DNA of 64,000 bases from Oceanobacter sp. 1_MG-2023 (GCF_030689025.1 NZ_JAUYWA010000005.1:62001-126000), one strand, 5' to 3'; positions 46,484 to 57,458 are shown, numbered from the stretch's first letter. Program-made: numbers and translations. The notes: generated by a model not told the origin, from the sequence alone.

Positions 46484-47761
46484 TTACCAGCGTCGCTCAA
46501 GACGACGACGCAGCCAGACAGCGACAGTGTTCATCATAATCAGGAAGGTCAGCAATACAATAATGGCTCCTGATGTACGCTCGGTGAAAGCCTGCTCCGG
46601 GCTGTCAGACCAGAGAAAGATTTGAACCGGCAAAACCGTCGATGGATCAGTAATAAATCCGGGCACATCCACCACAAAGGCGATCATCCCGATCATCAGG
46701 AGCGGTGCGGTTTCACCCAGGGCCTGTGCCATACCAATAATGGTTCCCGTCAGCATACCCGGCATTGCCAGAGGCAAGACGTGGTGAAAAACCACCTGCA
46801 TTTTTGAGGCACCGAGACCAAAAGCAGCTTCCCGTATGGAAGGCGGTACCGACTTGATCGCCGCGCGACCGGAAATAATAATGGTCGGCAAGGTCATCAG
46901 GGTCAGCACCAGGCCACCAATCAAAGGGGTGGAACGGGAGACCCCAAAAATATTGATAAAGATCGCCAGGCCCAGCAAACCAAACGTAATACTGGGCACT
47001 GCCGCCAGGTTGTTGATGTTGATTTCAACAATTTCTGTGATGCGATTTTTAGGTGCAAACTCTTCCAGATAGATCGCTGCCGCAACCCCGATCGGGAACG
47101 ACAACAGGAAGGTCACCATCAGGGTCAGCAACGTACCCATAATGGCACCATGAACACCCGCCAGCTCAGGCTCCCTTGAATCACCATTGGTAAAGAAGGT
47201 AGTACTGAAACGGCTCTTCAAGCGCCCTTCCGCCACCCATTGTTCGAGCCAGCCCAGCTGCAATTCATTCAATCGTCCGGCACCGCCCTCGTCCCGCTCA
47301 TGCTTGAACCACTGATCCACGTTATCGTCCATGATCAGTTCAATGCTTAATGTACTACCCAACAAATCCGGGTTGGCCAATACCGCATCCTGCAACTGCC
47401 AATGGGCACCGACGCTGACGAGGCCGTACAACGCCCGGCGCTCGCTGCGACTGGAAACCTCAGCCGTGTTTCTCAGATACTGTTTGATCAGGCCCTCGTA
47501 ATTGCCATTACGCAGCTCATTAACCGGCGACTGGTTATTCAGCCCCAGATACTCCTGATCGAGCAGGATCTCTGCTTGCAACACGGTTTGCCGGAAAGCC
47601 GAACTGCCCTGAGACAGAATATTGCCAAACAGCACCACCAGGCATAACAGGCCAAATCCGACGGATAACACGCCATACAGGCGGAATCGCCCTTCGGCAC
47701 GGCGACGACGCGCCATGCCCTGTTCTACTTTGGAGCGAGTCGTTGTGAGTTGATCAGTCAT
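46484..47761 (-). CDS. pstA: Phosphate ABC-transporter permease PstA
   Basis: 425 residues. A long N-terminal periplasmic insert (residues about 55-200, as in Pseudomonas-type PstA with DUF3333) precedes the permease core, with the coupling loop [34 protein letters not shown]. Its start overlaps the pstC stop by 8 bp, so translation is coupled. Confidence 0.95.
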   Translation of the reverse strand: MTDQLTTTRSKVEQGMARRRRAEGRFRLYGVLSVGFGLLCLVVLFGNILSQGSSAFRQTVLQAEILLDQEYLGLNNQSPVNELRNGNYEGLIKQYLRNTAEVSSRSERRALYGLVSVGAHWQLQDAVLANPDLLGSTLSIELIMDDNVDQWFKHERDEGGAGRLNELQLGWLEQWVAEGRLKSRFSTTFFTNGDSREPELAGVHGAIMGTLLTLMVTFLLSFPIGVAAAIYLEEFAPKNRITEIVEININNLAAVPSITFGLLGLAIFINIFGVSRSTPLIGGLVLTLMTLPTIIISGRAAIKSVPPSIREAAFGLGASKMQVVFHHVLPLAMPGMLTGTIIGMAQALGETAPLLMIGMIAFVVDVPGFITDPSTVLPVQIFLWSDSPEQAFTERTSGAIIVLLTFLIMMNTVAVWLRRRLERRW

Positions 47762-49127
47762 ATTGCTCCCGGTACTTCTGTACCACTTTCAGCGCCACGT
47801 AGTTAAGAATCAGAGTCACCAGGAACAACACCAGTCCCAGTGCAAAGGCAGCCAGTGTTTTGGAGGAATCAAACTCCTGGTCTCCCACCAGCAAGGTCAC
47901 AATCTGCACAGTCACGGTGGTCACACTGTCGAGCGGGTTGGCTGTCAGGTTGGCTGCCAGACCCGCCGCCATGGCGACAATCATGGTTTCACCAATCGCC
48001 CGGGAAACCGCCAGCATAACGGCCCCCACAATACCGGGTAATGCGGCCGGGATAACCACTTGCCGAATGGTCTCGCTCTGGGTCGCTCCCAGCCCGTAAC
48101 TGCCATCACGCAAGGCTTGTGGTACAGCATTGATTACGTCATCCGACAGGGATGAGACAAACGGGATGATCATCACCCCCATGACCAGACCAGCAGCCAA
48201 CGCACTTTCAGACGATACCTCGAGGCCAATATCAGCCCCCAGGCTTTTCAGTATCGGGGCAACAGTCAGGGCCGCAAAAAAGCCGTACACAACGGTTGGA
48301 ATGCCCGCCAGCACTTCGAGTGCAGGCTTGGCATAGCTACGCACCCGAGGGGTGGCATATTCCGACAAATAAATGGCCGACATCAGGCCGATCGGAACCG
48401 CGATAAACATGGCAATCATGGAAATCATCAGGGTACCGGCAAACAGCGGTACCGCCCCAAAACTGCCAGAGGAGCCAGACTGGTCAGCGCGCAAGGCGAC
48501 CTGTGGCGACCAGGTAGTACCAAACAGGAAGTCAAACACGGGCACCCGGCCAAAAAACATCCAGGCTTCATACAACACACTGCTCAGAATACCGACAGTT
48601 GTCAGTACCGCGACACCCGAGCTGCAGAACAGCAGCACTTTGACAATGCTTTCCACTTCATTACGAGCCCGTAACGCAGGAGCGAGACGCCGCAAGCCGA
48701 AGCCAAAACCAGCCAGGGCCAGAGCCAGCACCAGCGTCGTACTCAGCATGCTGTTACGCGACTGCAGGTCTTTCAGATGCAGCACCACAGGGGCCAGTTC
48801 CGGGTCGGCTTGTACATTGGCACCACCGGCCAGGTTACGCACCTTGCTCAGTGCCAGACTGATGCGATTGCCCCCTTCTGCCTGTACTTCTGCGGGTAAC
48901 TGCGCCGCCAACAAGCGATCGATCACCGGGGTTTCGAGCACCCCCCAACACAGCATTAACAACAGCGGAGGCAAGCAGGTCCAGAGGGCGACCAGCGAAC
49001 CATAATGGCCAGGCAGTGAATTCAGGGTCACACCAGGAGTGACCAGAGAACGCGCGCGGCGGGCACCACTCACGTATGCGATAACAAATAATACCGCGAT
49101 GACAAGTAGCAAAATGCTGAAGGTCAT
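47754..49127 (-). CDS. pstC: Phosphate ABC-transporter permease PstC
   Basis: 457 residues, longer than E. coli PstC because of an extra periplasmic segment (residues about 65-125) in line with the large PstA. Permease core motifs: YLSEYATPRVRSYAKPALEVLAGIPTVVYGFFA and the coupling loop LRDGSYGLGATQSETIRQVVIPAALPGIVGA. Partner of PstA. Confidence 0.94.
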   Translation of the reverse strand: MTFSILLLVIAVLFVIAYVSGARRARSLVTPGVTLNSLPGHYGSLVALWTCLPPLLLMLCWGVLETPVIDRLLAAQLPAEVQAEGGNRISLALSKVRNLAGGANVQADPELAPVVLHLKDLQSRNSMLSTTLVLALALAGFGFGLRRLAPALRARNEVESIVKVLLFCSSGVAVLTTVGILSSVLYEAWMFFGRVPVFDFLFGTTWSPQVALRADQSGSSGSFGAVPLFAGTLMISMIAMFIAVPIGLMSAIYLSEYATPRVRSYAKPALEVLAGIPTVVYGFFAALTVAPILKSLGADIGLEVSSESALAAGLVMGVMIIPFVSSLSDDVINAVPQALRDGSYGLGATQSETIRQVVIPAALPGIVGAVMLAVSRAIGETMIVAMAAGLAANLTANPLDSVTTVTVQIVTLLVGDQEFDSSKTLAAFALGLVLFLVTLILNYVALKVVQKYREQYD

Positions 49128-49227
49128 AATGACTAGCCTGAACAGAACAAGAAACAGCCGGTGAGTTTACCGGCCGGAGAATACATCCATGTGACACGCG
49201 CAGCAGGGCAGCACCCTGCATTCAGGC

Positions 49228-50268
49228 TTACTGACCCAGCAGGGTCAGTGCCTTGACATCCGCAGCCATGGCCCGGCGACGGGATTCATCCATCGGAATC
49301 ATGCCTTTGTCGGCGAGATAGCCATCTTCACCAATGGCACGCGAGGAGGTGAACTCAGCCAGAAATTCTTCAATCCCCGGAATCACCCCTACGTGGGCTT
49401 TTTTAACATAAAAGTGCAGTGACCGACTGACCGGATACTCACTACTGGAAATATTGTCGAAGGTTGGTTCAATCCCATCAATCAGGGAGCCCTGAACCTT
49501 GTCTTCATTCTGTTCCAGGAAGCTGTAGCCAAAAATACCGTAGGAATCCGGGCTGGCCGCCAGTTTCTGAACAATCAGGTTATCGTTTTCACCGGCTTCA
49601 ACGTAGCCACCATCTTCACGCAGACCGTGGCAAATGGCCTTGTATTTGTCTGGATCGGATTTTTTCAGCGCCTTGATAAACGGGAAGGCAGAACAACCCC
49701 CTTCCATCGCCAGCTCCACAAACGCATCACGGGTACCGGATGTCGGTGGCGGCCCCAGTACCTTGATTGGCGTGTTATCCAGAGCAGGATTTATTTGCTG
49801 CCAGGTTTTATAAGGGTTGGCGATCAGTTTTTCCGAGCCATTCGCAGCCGGTACCATTTTGGCCAGTGCCAGGAAGATTTCCTTGGTAGAAAAGGAAGCC
49901 TGGGCGTGTTCGGCGGCATTGGCAAACACAATACCGTCAAAGCCGATGGTCACTTCAACGATCTCTTTAACGCCATTTTTTGCGCACAGCGCAACCTCGG
50001 ATGCCTTGATACGGCGCGATGAGTTCGTAATGTCAGGGGTTGTGTCGCCAACACCGCTACAAAACAACTTCAAACCACCACCAGAACCCGTGGATTCAAC
50101 TTTAGGAGTACGAAACTTGCTCGATTTGCCAAAACGTTCAGCAACAACTGTAGAAAATGGATAAACCGTCGATGAACCGACTATGCTGATGTAATTACGC
50201 TCAGCAAAAGCACTTTGGCTGAAAACTGATGCCAATAAAACCACACCGGCAGCGAGAGAATGTTTCAT
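49228..50268 (-). CDS. pstS: Periplasmic phosphate-binding protein PstS
   Basis: 346 residues with a signal peptide (to about 22, SQSAFA). Phosphate-site motifs: ISIVGSSTVYPFSTVVAE, STGSGGGLKLFCSG and PPPTSGTRDAFVELA. The version resembles the larger Pseudomonas-type PstS. AAGGATA lies before the ATG. First gene of the operon, downstream of a triple Pho box, so strongly induced when phosphate is low. Confidence 0.96.
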   Translation of the reverse strand: MKHSLAAGVVLLASVFSQSAFAERNYISIVGSSTVYPFSTVVAERFGKSSKFRTPKVESTGSGGGLKLFCSGVGDTTPDITNSSRRIKASEVALCAKNGVKEIVEVTIGFDGIVFANAAEHAQASFSTKEIFLALAKMVPAANGSEKLIANPYKTWQQINPALDNTPIKVLGPPPTSGTRDAFVELAMEGGCSAFPFIKALKKSDPDKYKAICHGLREDGGYVEAGENDNLIVQKLAASPDSYGIFGYSFLEQNEDKVQGSLIDGIEPTFDNISSSEYPVSRSLHFYVKKAHVGVIPGIEEFLAEFTSSRAIGEDGYLADKGMIPMDESRRRAMAADVKALTLLGQ

Positions 50269-50372
50269 GCGATATCCTTCAATGTGACCTGATGATGTCC
50301 AGCAGGCAAATCGTTGTCGAAAGGAGGAATTGTCCCGGAGCTGTGTTACATCTACGTGACGCCCCCTTGTTT

Positions 50373-50401
50373 ATTACAAATATGTTGCATTTTGGTTACA
50401 G
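50373..50401 (-). promoter_or_regulatory. Three-unit Pho box upstream of pstS
   Basis: On the minus strand CTGTAAC, ATGCAAC and TTGTAAT lie at exact 11-bp periods (7-mers with 4-bp spacers), the layout of tandem PhoB sites. It is 105-133 bp before the pstS start. Confidence 0.78.
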
Positions 50402-50569
50402 GGGCCTTTTTTTTACCAGACAACAGAACAGTCATACCCCGGTCGAGGCATTACTTTTGTCGTATTGTCTTAAATATTTTTTGACATCATTGATCTCGAG
50501 TGCGTCTGTATTGCCCGCGCTAAAAAAGAAGTAAACTTCCTAAAAATAATTTCAAAATCAGGAATCCCT

Positions 50570-50971
50570 ATGAAAGCCAGACCAAAAGACGATTGTGAGC
50601 CGAAACCGGATGGAGAACTGACGTTACGGCTGATCCCGTCAAGAGGTGACACCAATACTCATGGGGATATCAGTGGTGGTTGGGTCGTCGCACAAATGGA
50701 TCACGCGGCCGAAACCGTTGCCAATCGTCTGGCCCAGGGGCGTATTGCCAATGTGGCGTTGGAATCCGTTGTCTTTATGTCTCCGATACGTATCGGAGCG
50801 GCGGTGTGTTTTTATACCCGCGTACTGGAGATCGGCTCATCGTCGATCCGGATTGGCATCGAAGTATGGACCCAGAACCCGAATGAAAACGAGCGCAGAA
50901 AGGTCGTGGATGCCGTCTTTGTTTATGTGGCCATTGATGACACCGGGCGTATTCGCCGGGTCCCTCGCTGA
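50570..50971 (+). CDS. Acyl-CoA thioesterase, YciA/hot-dog family
   Basis: 133 residues. GDTNTHGDISGGWVVAQMDHAAETVA has the family's catalytic Asn/Asp region, then VALESVVFMSPIRIGAAVCFYTRVLEIG. These enzymes hydrolyse acyl-CoA in the cytoplasm. CAGGAA lies before the ATG. It is divergent from pstS but not obviously phosphate-linked. Confidence 0.9.
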   Translation: MKARPKDDCEPKPDGELTLRLIPSRGDTNTHGDISGGWVVAQMDHAAETVANRLAQGRIANVALESVVFMSPIRIGAAVCFYTRVLEIGSSSIRIGIEVWTQNPNENERRKVVDAVFVYVAIDDTGRIRRVPR

Positions 50972-51066
50972 CCAGGATTCGTCGCTCCTCGATTCCAGAG
51001 CAACGTATGCAGCAGCCTGACCGGCCTCGTCACACCAGACCGGTCAGCCGCCAGTTGTATCAGCGT

Positions 51067-53244
51067 CTACAGCGCCTGTAACTTGGCAAAACTGAGCACC
51101 AGCCATTTGCTGCCGACATCTTCAAAGTTCACCTGTACCCGCAACCCCGGCCCCTGGCCTTCGAACTGCATTACCGTGCCTTCCCCAAACATCTCATGGT
51201 AGACCCGACTGCTCAGGCCAAAAGGCCAGTCCGCCGATATATCTGCTTGCAGTCTGTGATTCCCCGTTCTTGATCGTCGGGCACTCAGAGGTCGTGATAC
51301 TGTATTTTTCAAACGCACTTCATCCATCAGTTCTGTCGGGATTTCACGAATAAATCGCGAAGGAGTACTAAAATTTTCTTGCCCATGCAAACGTCGGCTC
51401 TCGGCGTATGTGATCACCAACTGATCCATCGCCCGGGTGATACCGACGTAAGCCAGACGCCGTTCTTCTTCCAGTCCATCGGCATCATCCATCGACATCT
51501 TGTGAGGAAACAAGCCATCTTCCAGGCCGGTTAATACCACCTGGGGAAACTCCAGTCCTTTGGCAGAGTGCAGCGTCATCATCTGCACCGCATCTTCATG
51601 TTCATCCGCCTGCCCCTCTCCGGCATCCAGCGCGGCGCTATCGAGGAACTGCGCCAACAGGCTGATATCCTCATCATCACCACCTTCGAACACCTTGGCG
51701 GCATTTACCAGCTCTTCCAGGTTTTCGACTCGGGCCTGGCCTTTCTCACCTTTTTCCTTGCGGTGGTGCTCAATCAGGTTGGTTTGGGCAAGTACCTGCT
51801 CCACCAGCTCATGCAATTCAAGGTCGTCAATGCCGACACTCATTTCATCAACCAGCGTCATAAAACCAGCGACAGCCGTACCAGCCCGTTTTGACAGGCC
51901 GCCGGCCGCTACCACCGAAGCACAGGCATCCCACAGCGAACAACCCTGATCCCGCGCCACTGAGCGCAAGGTATCGAGGGTTTTTTCGCCGATGGCCCGG
52001 GCTGGAATATTAATCACCCGCTCAATGGCTGCATCATCCTGGCGGTTGAGCAGCAAGCGCAGATAGGCCATGGCGTTCTTGATTTCCAGACGCTCGTAAA
52101 AACGCTGGCCACCATAGATGCGATACGGAATCCCTGCCCGCAGCATGGCTTCTTCCAGCGTTCTGGATTGCGCATTGGAGCGATAGAGAATGGCCATATC
52201 GACCCGGGCACGCCCCTGCTTGGCCCAGACATCCACCAGATCGGCGATATAACGTGCTTCGTCCTGCTCATTAAACGCACGGTACAGACGAATCGGATCA
52301 CCCTTGGCACCGGTGGTATGTAACTCCTTGCCCAGGCGGCCACTGTTGTTCTTGATGACGGCATTGGCGGCATCCAGAATCGTCGCCGTGGAGCGATAGT
52401 TTTGCTCCAGCTTGATCATTTCTGCACCCGCAAAGTCCTGTTGGAAGTTGCGGATATTGCCCACATTCGCACCCCGCCAGCCGTAAATCGACTGATCGTC
52501 ATCCCCCACTGCCATAACTGATACGGTATTACCGGCCAGCAAACGAATCCAGGCATATTGGATATTGTTGGTATCCTGGAATTCGTCCACCAGAATATGG
52601 CTGAAGCGTTGCTGGTAATGTTGCAGCAAATCGGGATTATGCAACCAGAGCTCGTGGGCACGCAGCAGGATTTCACCAAAATCGACCATGCCATTTTGCT
52701 GACAGTTGTCTTCATAGATTTGATAAAACTGCTGCAGGGTGCGAGTAAAGTTATCGGCCGACGGGATAACATGCGCCGCACGACGCCCTTCGTCTTTCTG
52801 TTCGTTGATAAACCACTGCAATTGTCTTGGCGGATAACGACTGTCGTCGATGTTGTTGGCTTTCATCAGTCGCTTGATCAGGCGCAACTGGTCATCGCTA
52901 TCCAGAATCTGGAAGTACTGGGGCAAGCGGGCTTCACGCCAGTGATGCTTCAGCAATCGATGCGCCAGGCCGTGAAAGGTACCGACCCACATGCCACTGG
53001 CAGGTACATCCAGCAGTTGCTCCAGCCGGCCACGCATTTCCCTGGCCGCCTTGTTGGTAAAGGTTACCGCCAGCACAGCAAAGGGTGAGACGTTTTCCAC
53101 CTTGAGCAACCAGGCAATCCGGTGCACCAATACCCGTGTTTTACCCGAGCCGGCACCGGCCAATACCAGCTGGTGAGGAGATTGGGCAGCCACCGCGTTG
53201 CGCTGGCCGTCATTTAATTGATCAATTATCAGTGAAGTATCCAT
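51067..53244 (-). CDS. uvrD: DNA helicase II (UvrD)
   Basis: 725 residues. Walker A LAGAGSGKTRVLVHRI, VDEFQDTNNIQ, GDDDQSIYGWRGA and the late motif TLHSAKGLEFPQVVLTGLEDGLFPH, then VGITRAMDQLVITYAESR. It unwinds DNA in mismatch and nucleotide-excision repair. The Tudor-like C-terminal (EGQGPGLRVQVNFEDVGSKWLVLSFAKLQ) is intact. Divergent from the HexR-like gene. Confidence 0.96.
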   Translation of the reverse strand: MDTSLIIDQLNDGQRNAVAAQSPHQLVLAGAGSGKTRVLVHRIAWLLKVENVSPFAVLAVTFTNKAAREMRGRLEQLLDVPASGMWVGTFHGLAHRLLKHHWREARLPQYFQILDSDDQLRLIKRLMKANNIDDSRYPPRQLQWFINEQKDEGRRAAHVIPSADNFTRTLQQFYQIYEDNCQQNGMVDFGEILLRAHELWLHNPDLLQHYQQRFSHILVDEFQDTNNIQYAWIRLLAGNTVSVMAVGDDDQSIYGWRGANVGNIRNFQQDFAGAEMIKLEQNYRSTATILDAANAVIKNNSGRLGKELHTTGAKGDPIRLYRAFNEQDEARYIADLVDVWAKQGRARVDMAILYRSNAQSRTLEEAMLRAGIPYRIYGGQRFYERLEIKNAMAYLRLLLNRQDDAAIERVINIPARAIGEKTLDTLRSVARDQGCSLWDACASVVAAGGLSKRAGTAVAGFMTLVDEMSVGIDDLELHELVEQVLAQTNLIEHHRKEKGEKGQARVENLEELVNAAKVFEGGDDEDISLLAQFLDSAALDAGEGQADEHEDAVQMMTLHSAKGLEFPQVVLTGLEDGLFPHKMSMDDADGLEEERRLAYVGITRAMDQLVITYAESRRLHGQENFSTPSRFIREIPTELMDEVRLKNTVSRPLSARRSRTGNHRLQADISADWPFGLSSRVYHEMFGEGTVMQFEGQGPGLRVQVNFEDVGSKWLVLSFAKLQAL

Positions 53245-53391
53245 GTCGCGAGTTTACCAGATTGCAACCGTCACGGCAGATTCTGATCGACAATCACCCT
53301 GTTTATCCGTACAGCGGGAGATTTAACAGGACGATGACAGTGAGGCACTCTATAATCCGTGACCAAATTTTAATTATTCGGACTCATTAGA

Positions 53392-54279
53392 GTGAGAAAT
53401 AGCCCGATTCTGGCCGAAATATCCGCAGCTATCCCCAACTTACGTAAATCTGAAGTCAAGGTGGCTGAATACGTACTGCGGTCGCCACAGCAAGTGATGC
53501 ATATGCGCATCGTCGACCTGGCTCAAGAAGCCCAGGTCAGCGAGCCAACGATTGTGCGCTTTTGCCGGGGCATCGGCTGCAACAGTTTTCAGGAATTCAA
53601 GGTGCGAGTGGCCCAGGAAATGGCCATCACCAACAATATTGGTCAATTTGCTATCGCCACAGACGACAGCATCGACAATATTTGCAGCAAGATTGCCGAT
53701 ACCACCATTCAGCGGCTGCATCAGGTCAAATCACAACTGAAACCGGAACAGGTTGGCGTCGCCGCCAATGCCATCAGCATGGCAACCCGAGTCGAATTCT
53801 ACGGCTATGGTGCCTCCGGTGCGGTAGCGATCGATGCCCAGCACAAGTTTTTCCGTCTTCAGGTGGCCACCGCGGCCTACAGTGACCCGCATATGCAAGC
53901 CATGTCTGCGGTCACCCTCGGGCCTGAAGATGTCGCAGTGGCCATTTCCCAAAGTGGTCGCACCAAGGATTTGCTTAACTCGATTGCCCTGGCCCAGCAT
54001 CATGGTGCCAAGGTAGTGAGCCTGGCACCCGCCAATACTGCGGTCAGCAAACAGGCCGACTATCCGATTCATATCAATATTGAAGAAGATACCGATCAGT
54101 TTACGCCAATGACATCCCGCATTGCTCACCTGATGGTGATCGACATGCTGGCGGTTGCTGTTACCCAGCGTCGCGGCCCTGAATTTGCCCGCCACCTCAC
54201 CAACATCAAGCGCAGCATCAAATCGCTACGATTGGAGCAGGGCAACGAGCCGTTTGATCCCAAAAACATCACCCGCTAG
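53392..54279 (+). CDS. hexR: HexR-like RpiR-family regulator
   Basis: 295 residues. N-terminal RpiR helix-turn-helix (LRKSEVKVAEYVLRSPQQVMHMRIVDLAQEAQVSEPTIVRFCRGIGCNSFQEFK) and a C-terminal SIS sugar-phosphate domain (VEFYGYGASGAVAIDAQHKF, AISQSGRTKDLLNSI). HexR controls central sugar metabolism and senses KDPG. The start is GTG at 53392 with a weak ribosome site. pyk, a common HexR target, lies 8 kb downstream. Confidence 0.85.
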   Translation: MRNSPILAEISAAIPNLRKSEVKVAEYVLRSPQQVMHMRIVDLAQEAQVSEPTIVRFCRGIGCNSFQEFKVRVAQEMAITNNIGQFAIATDDSIDNICSKIADTTIQRLHQVKSQLKPEQVGVAANAISMATRVEFYGYGASGAVAIDAQHKFFRLQVATAAYSDPHMQAMSAVTLGPEDVAVAISQSGRTKDLLNSIALAQHHGAKVVSLAPANTAVSKQADYPIHINIEEDTDQFTPMTSRIAHLMVIDMLAVAVTQRRGPEFARHLTNIKRSIKSLRLEQGNEPFDPKNITR

Positions 54280-54402
54280 CCTCTCACCTGCCCGCAGCAG
54301 CAACCAGGTCATGGAAACATCAATCTGTCTTGTCACTGTCATTGGAATGCAACTTCGAGCATCAAACATCGTCATAGCCAAATCAATCCAAGGAGAGTGA
54401 CG

Positions 54403-54594
54403 ATGTCAGCAATAACCAAACTTGAATCTCATGAACAGGTTGTGACGTTTGATAGTCAGGGCAAGGTCGTTGTTAACAAGACCAGCAAGGTGTCTTCCAA
54501 GGTCATTGCCCGGCGGGCAATTGAAGCCCATAGCGAACGCAAGCATCTGGAACAGGACTTTGACCGCTACTACGACAACCTGCTCGACCTCTAA
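54403..54594 (+). CDS. Small charged protein, possibly PA3496-like
   Basis: 63 residues. AAGGAG lies 7 nt before the ATG at 54403, which decides it over a GTG at 54397. The C-terminal helix ARRAIEAHSERKHLEQDFDRYYDNLLDL has the R-A-I-E-x-H-x-E-R pattern of PA3496-type proteins; the N-terminal half is polar and probably disordered. Function unknown. Confidence 0.72.
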   Translation: MSAITKLESHEQVVTFDSQGKVVVNKTSKVSSKVIARRAIEAHSERKHLEQDFDRYYDNLLDL

Positions 54595-54666
54595 ACTCTT
54601 GTTATTTTGCCAGCCCGACCAGTAACACTCTGTCGCTACATTGATCAGTAACCCAAATAACAGACA

Positions 54667-54700
54667 TAAAAAAACCCGGCAAATCATTGCCGGGTTTTTA
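54667..54700. terminator. Bidirectional rho-independent terminator
   Basis: A perfect stem with CCCGGCAA and TTGCCGGG arms is flanked by A7 on one side and T5 on the other, between the convergent small gene and amtB, so it can serve both. Confidence 0.92.
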
Positions 54701-54739
54701 GCGGGAATCCGTTACCGCAGATTACTGTCTCAGACGAAC

Positions 54740-56008
54740 TTACTTGCCAGTAAATTCAGGGTACGCTTCCATACCACATTCTGAAATATCAACACCTTCG
54801 TATTCAGCTTCTTCGCTCACACGCAGACCCATGACGGCTTTGATAGCGCCCCAAGCGATCAGTGATGTGATAAAGACCCAGACGAAGATAGTGATTGCAC
54901 CCATCAGCTGGCCACCGATAGAAGCGCCGCCATTAGTGAACGGAACAACGATCAGACCAAACAGACCAACAACACCGTGAACAGAGATCGCGCCAACCGG
55001 ATCATCAATCTTCATTTTGTCGAGAGTCAGGATGGAGACAACAACAATCAGACCACCGATAAAGCCGATGATGGTTGCAGCGAAAGGCGTCGGCGTAGAA
55101 GGCTCAGCAGTAATTGCTACCAGGCCAGCCAGTGCACCGTTCAGACACATGGTCAGATCCGCTTTGCGGAACAACACATAAGCCAGCAACAAGGCACCAA
55201 TCAGACCACCAGCAGCCGCAGCATTTGTGTTAGTGAACACAACAGCAACCGCATTGGCATTGGCGATATCGCCCAGTTTCAGAACAGAACCACCGTTGAA
55301 ACCGAACCAGCCCATCCACAGGATGAAACAACCCAGTGTAGCCAGTGGCAGGTTAGCGCCAGGGATTGCACGGATTTCACCGTTTGCACCGTACTTGCCT
55401 TTACGTGCACCCAGCAGTATCACACCAGCCAGAGCTGCAGCAGCACCTGCCATGTGAACAATACCGGAACCGGCAAAGTCAGAGAAACCGAAGTCATCGC
55501 CCAAGCTGAACATACCGAAGACGGACGCACCGCCCCAAGTCCAGCTGCCTTCCATCGGATAGATGAAGCCAGTCATAATGACAGCGAAAACCAAGAAAGC
55601 ACCCAGCTTCATACGCTCAGCAACCGCACCAGATACAATCGACATGGCGGTAGCTACGAACACAACCTGGAAAAAGAAGTCAGACGCACCGGAGTAGATT
55701 GAACCACCCTGGAAACCGTCTTCACGTGCTGCAAAATCACCCAGTACAGCGGCGGTATCGACATCTGCAATACCAGCCAGGAAGTAACCACCGCCGTACA
55801 TCAATTCATAACCGCAAACCAGATACATGGTACAAGCGATTGCAAACAACGCGATGTTTTTGGTCAGGATTTCAGTTGTGTTTTTGGCACGAACCAGACC
55901 TGCTTCCAGCATGGAAAAGCCAGCAGCCATCCACATAACCAACGCGCCACATACCAGGAAATAAAAGGTATCCATGGCGTACTGCAATTCGTAAATATTA
56001 TTTTCCAT
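54740..56008 (-). CDS. amtB: Ammonium transporter AmtB
   Basis: 422 residues with 11 membrane helices. Twin pore His are present (FAGSGIVHMAGAAAAL and GAISVHGVVGLFGL), as is the FVATAMSIVSGAVAERMKLGAF segment. It imports ammonium and is gated by GlnK, encoded just upstream. GGGGGC lies before the ATG. Confidence 0.96.
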   Translation of the reverse strand: MENNIYELQYAMDTFYFLVCGALVMWMAAGFSMLEAGLVRAKNTTEILTKNIALFAIACTMYLVCGYELMYGGGYFLAGIADVDTAAVLGDFAAREDGFQGGSIYSGASDFFFQVVFVATAMSIVSGAVAERMKLGAFLVFAVIMTGFIYPMEGSWTWGGASVFGMFSLGDDFGFSDFAGSGIVHMAGAAAALAGVILLGARKGKYGANGEIRAIPGANLPLATLGCFILWMGWFGFNGGSVLKLGDIANANAVAVVFTNTNAAAAGGLIGALLLAYVLFRKADLTMCLNGALAGLVAITAEPSTPTPFAATIIGFIGGLIVVVSILTLDKMKIDDPVGAISVHGVVGLFGLIVVPFTNGGASIGGQLMGAITIFVWVFITSLIAWGAIKAVMGLRVSEEAEYEGVDISECGMEAYPEFTGK

Positions 56009-56062
56009 TCTAAGCCCCCCGCATCAGGCCAGATTTTATCTATTAGTTAGAACTGAAAAGGA

Positions 56063-56419
<357 letters not shown>

Positions 56420-56469
56420 CTAAAGGGATGGGAATGGCCTATGCGAGGGCACAGGCCATTGTATGCTTT

Positions 56470-57132
56470 TTACATCTCGATAGGCAGGCTGTAAGACACA
56501 ACGTATTTTGCAGACTCATCGATGTGACCGGCTTCATTCATCTCGATGTCCTGATCCAGGATTTTCGAGATAGTGAAAGCAACGGTATCGTTGTAAGCGT
56601 AAGTTACGTCAAGGTGCATGAAGTCATTGCCTTTATCGACGTCGCCACCCAGAGAAGCGGAGAAAGACGTGTCAGGAATATCAGCACCTACTACGAAGTA
56701 GAAACCATCAGCATCGGAATCGCTGCTTTTATCGAAGCGAATGCTGGCCATGCTGTAAGAGAAGCCTAGAGAGAAGTTGGCAGAATCGTCGAATTGATCG
56801 TATTCATCTGTTTCTGGGTACAGGTAAGTTGCGTAACCAATGTCGTAACCCAGATCACCAACGGCACCAGCATAACCAATGTACAGGTCAGTTTCTGTAC
56901 CCAGGCTGGTATCACCTGAAGAAGTCCAAACACCAGCGTACAAGCCAGACTCGTGGCTGTAATCCAAAGAACCGGAAACAACAGGAGCGCCGCCGCCCAG
57001 ATCCTGACCGTGCCACAAGTACACGCTGGCCAGATCAACAGATGCAGAGATTTCTGCTTGAGCAGTTTGAACAGCAGTCAGTCCTGCCGTCATGGCACCA
57101 GCGAGAACGATTGCTTGAGACAGTTTTTTCAT
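56470..57132 (-). CDS. TorF-type small outer-membrane porin
   Basis: 220 residues with a signal peptide (to about 26). The mature sequence has short amphipathic strands with many aromatic and acidic residues (ASVYLWHGQDLGGGAPVVSGSLDYSHESGLYAGVWTSS, TDLYIGYAG), the TIGR02001/TorF pattern. It is the first gene before glnK-amtB behind a sigma-54 promoter, so a role in getting ammonium or small amines across the outer membrane is inferred. AAGGA precedes the ATG. Confidence 0.85.
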   Translation of the reverse strand: MKKLSQAIVLAGAMTAGLTAVQTAQAEISASVDLASVYLWHGQDLGGGAPVVSGSLDYSHESGLYAGVWTSSGDTSLGTETDLYIGYAGAVGDLGYDIGYATYLYPETDEYDQFDDSANFSLGFSYSMASIRFDKSSDSDADGFYFVVGADIPDTSFSASLGGDVDKGNDFMHLDVTYAYNDTVAFTISKILDQDIEMNEAGHIDESAKYVVSYSLPIEM

Positions 57133-57239
57133 CGTTTTTTTTCCTTCATCGGTTAGCGAAGCTAGTCATTAAACATGTTCGATGCTTTGGGGCCAGGAAC
57201 TGCACCTTGAGCATCGTTGTAATTCTGTGAGAGAGAGTT

Positions 57240-57255
57240 AGCAGTGACCGTGCCA
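57240..57255 (-). promoter_or_regulatory. Sigma-54 promoter of torF-glnK-amtB
   Basis: TGGCACG-GTCA-CTGCT on the minus strand matches the -24/-12 consensus with GG and GC exactly 10 bp apart. It lies about 108 bp before the torF start. Confidence 0.8.
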
Positions 57256-57380
57256 ACTTTGAAAACCCCCGATATTAGCGGCTTTCCTGATATAATCTTC
57301 AGGATCCAGAGATCCTGATTGCTCCAATTTTGTGCGCGAATAAACAAAATGCATCAATTTTTACCACCTTTAAAAAACAC

Positions 57381-57401
57381 TTGGCTCCAGATTGGTGCCA
57401 A
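57381..57401. promoter_or_regulatory. Putative NtrC site
   Basis: TTGGCTCC-AGATT-GGTGCCAA is an inverted repeat (7 of 8 pairs) containing the NtrC core GC(A/T)CC-N5-GGTGC. It lies about 130 bp upstream of the sigma-54 promoter, a normal enhancer distance. Confidence 0.65.
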
Positions 57402-57458
57402 TAAGCCCTTAAAGCCCCTCAATGGCGCAACAACAACCCACGCAATGAGAGCCAAAAA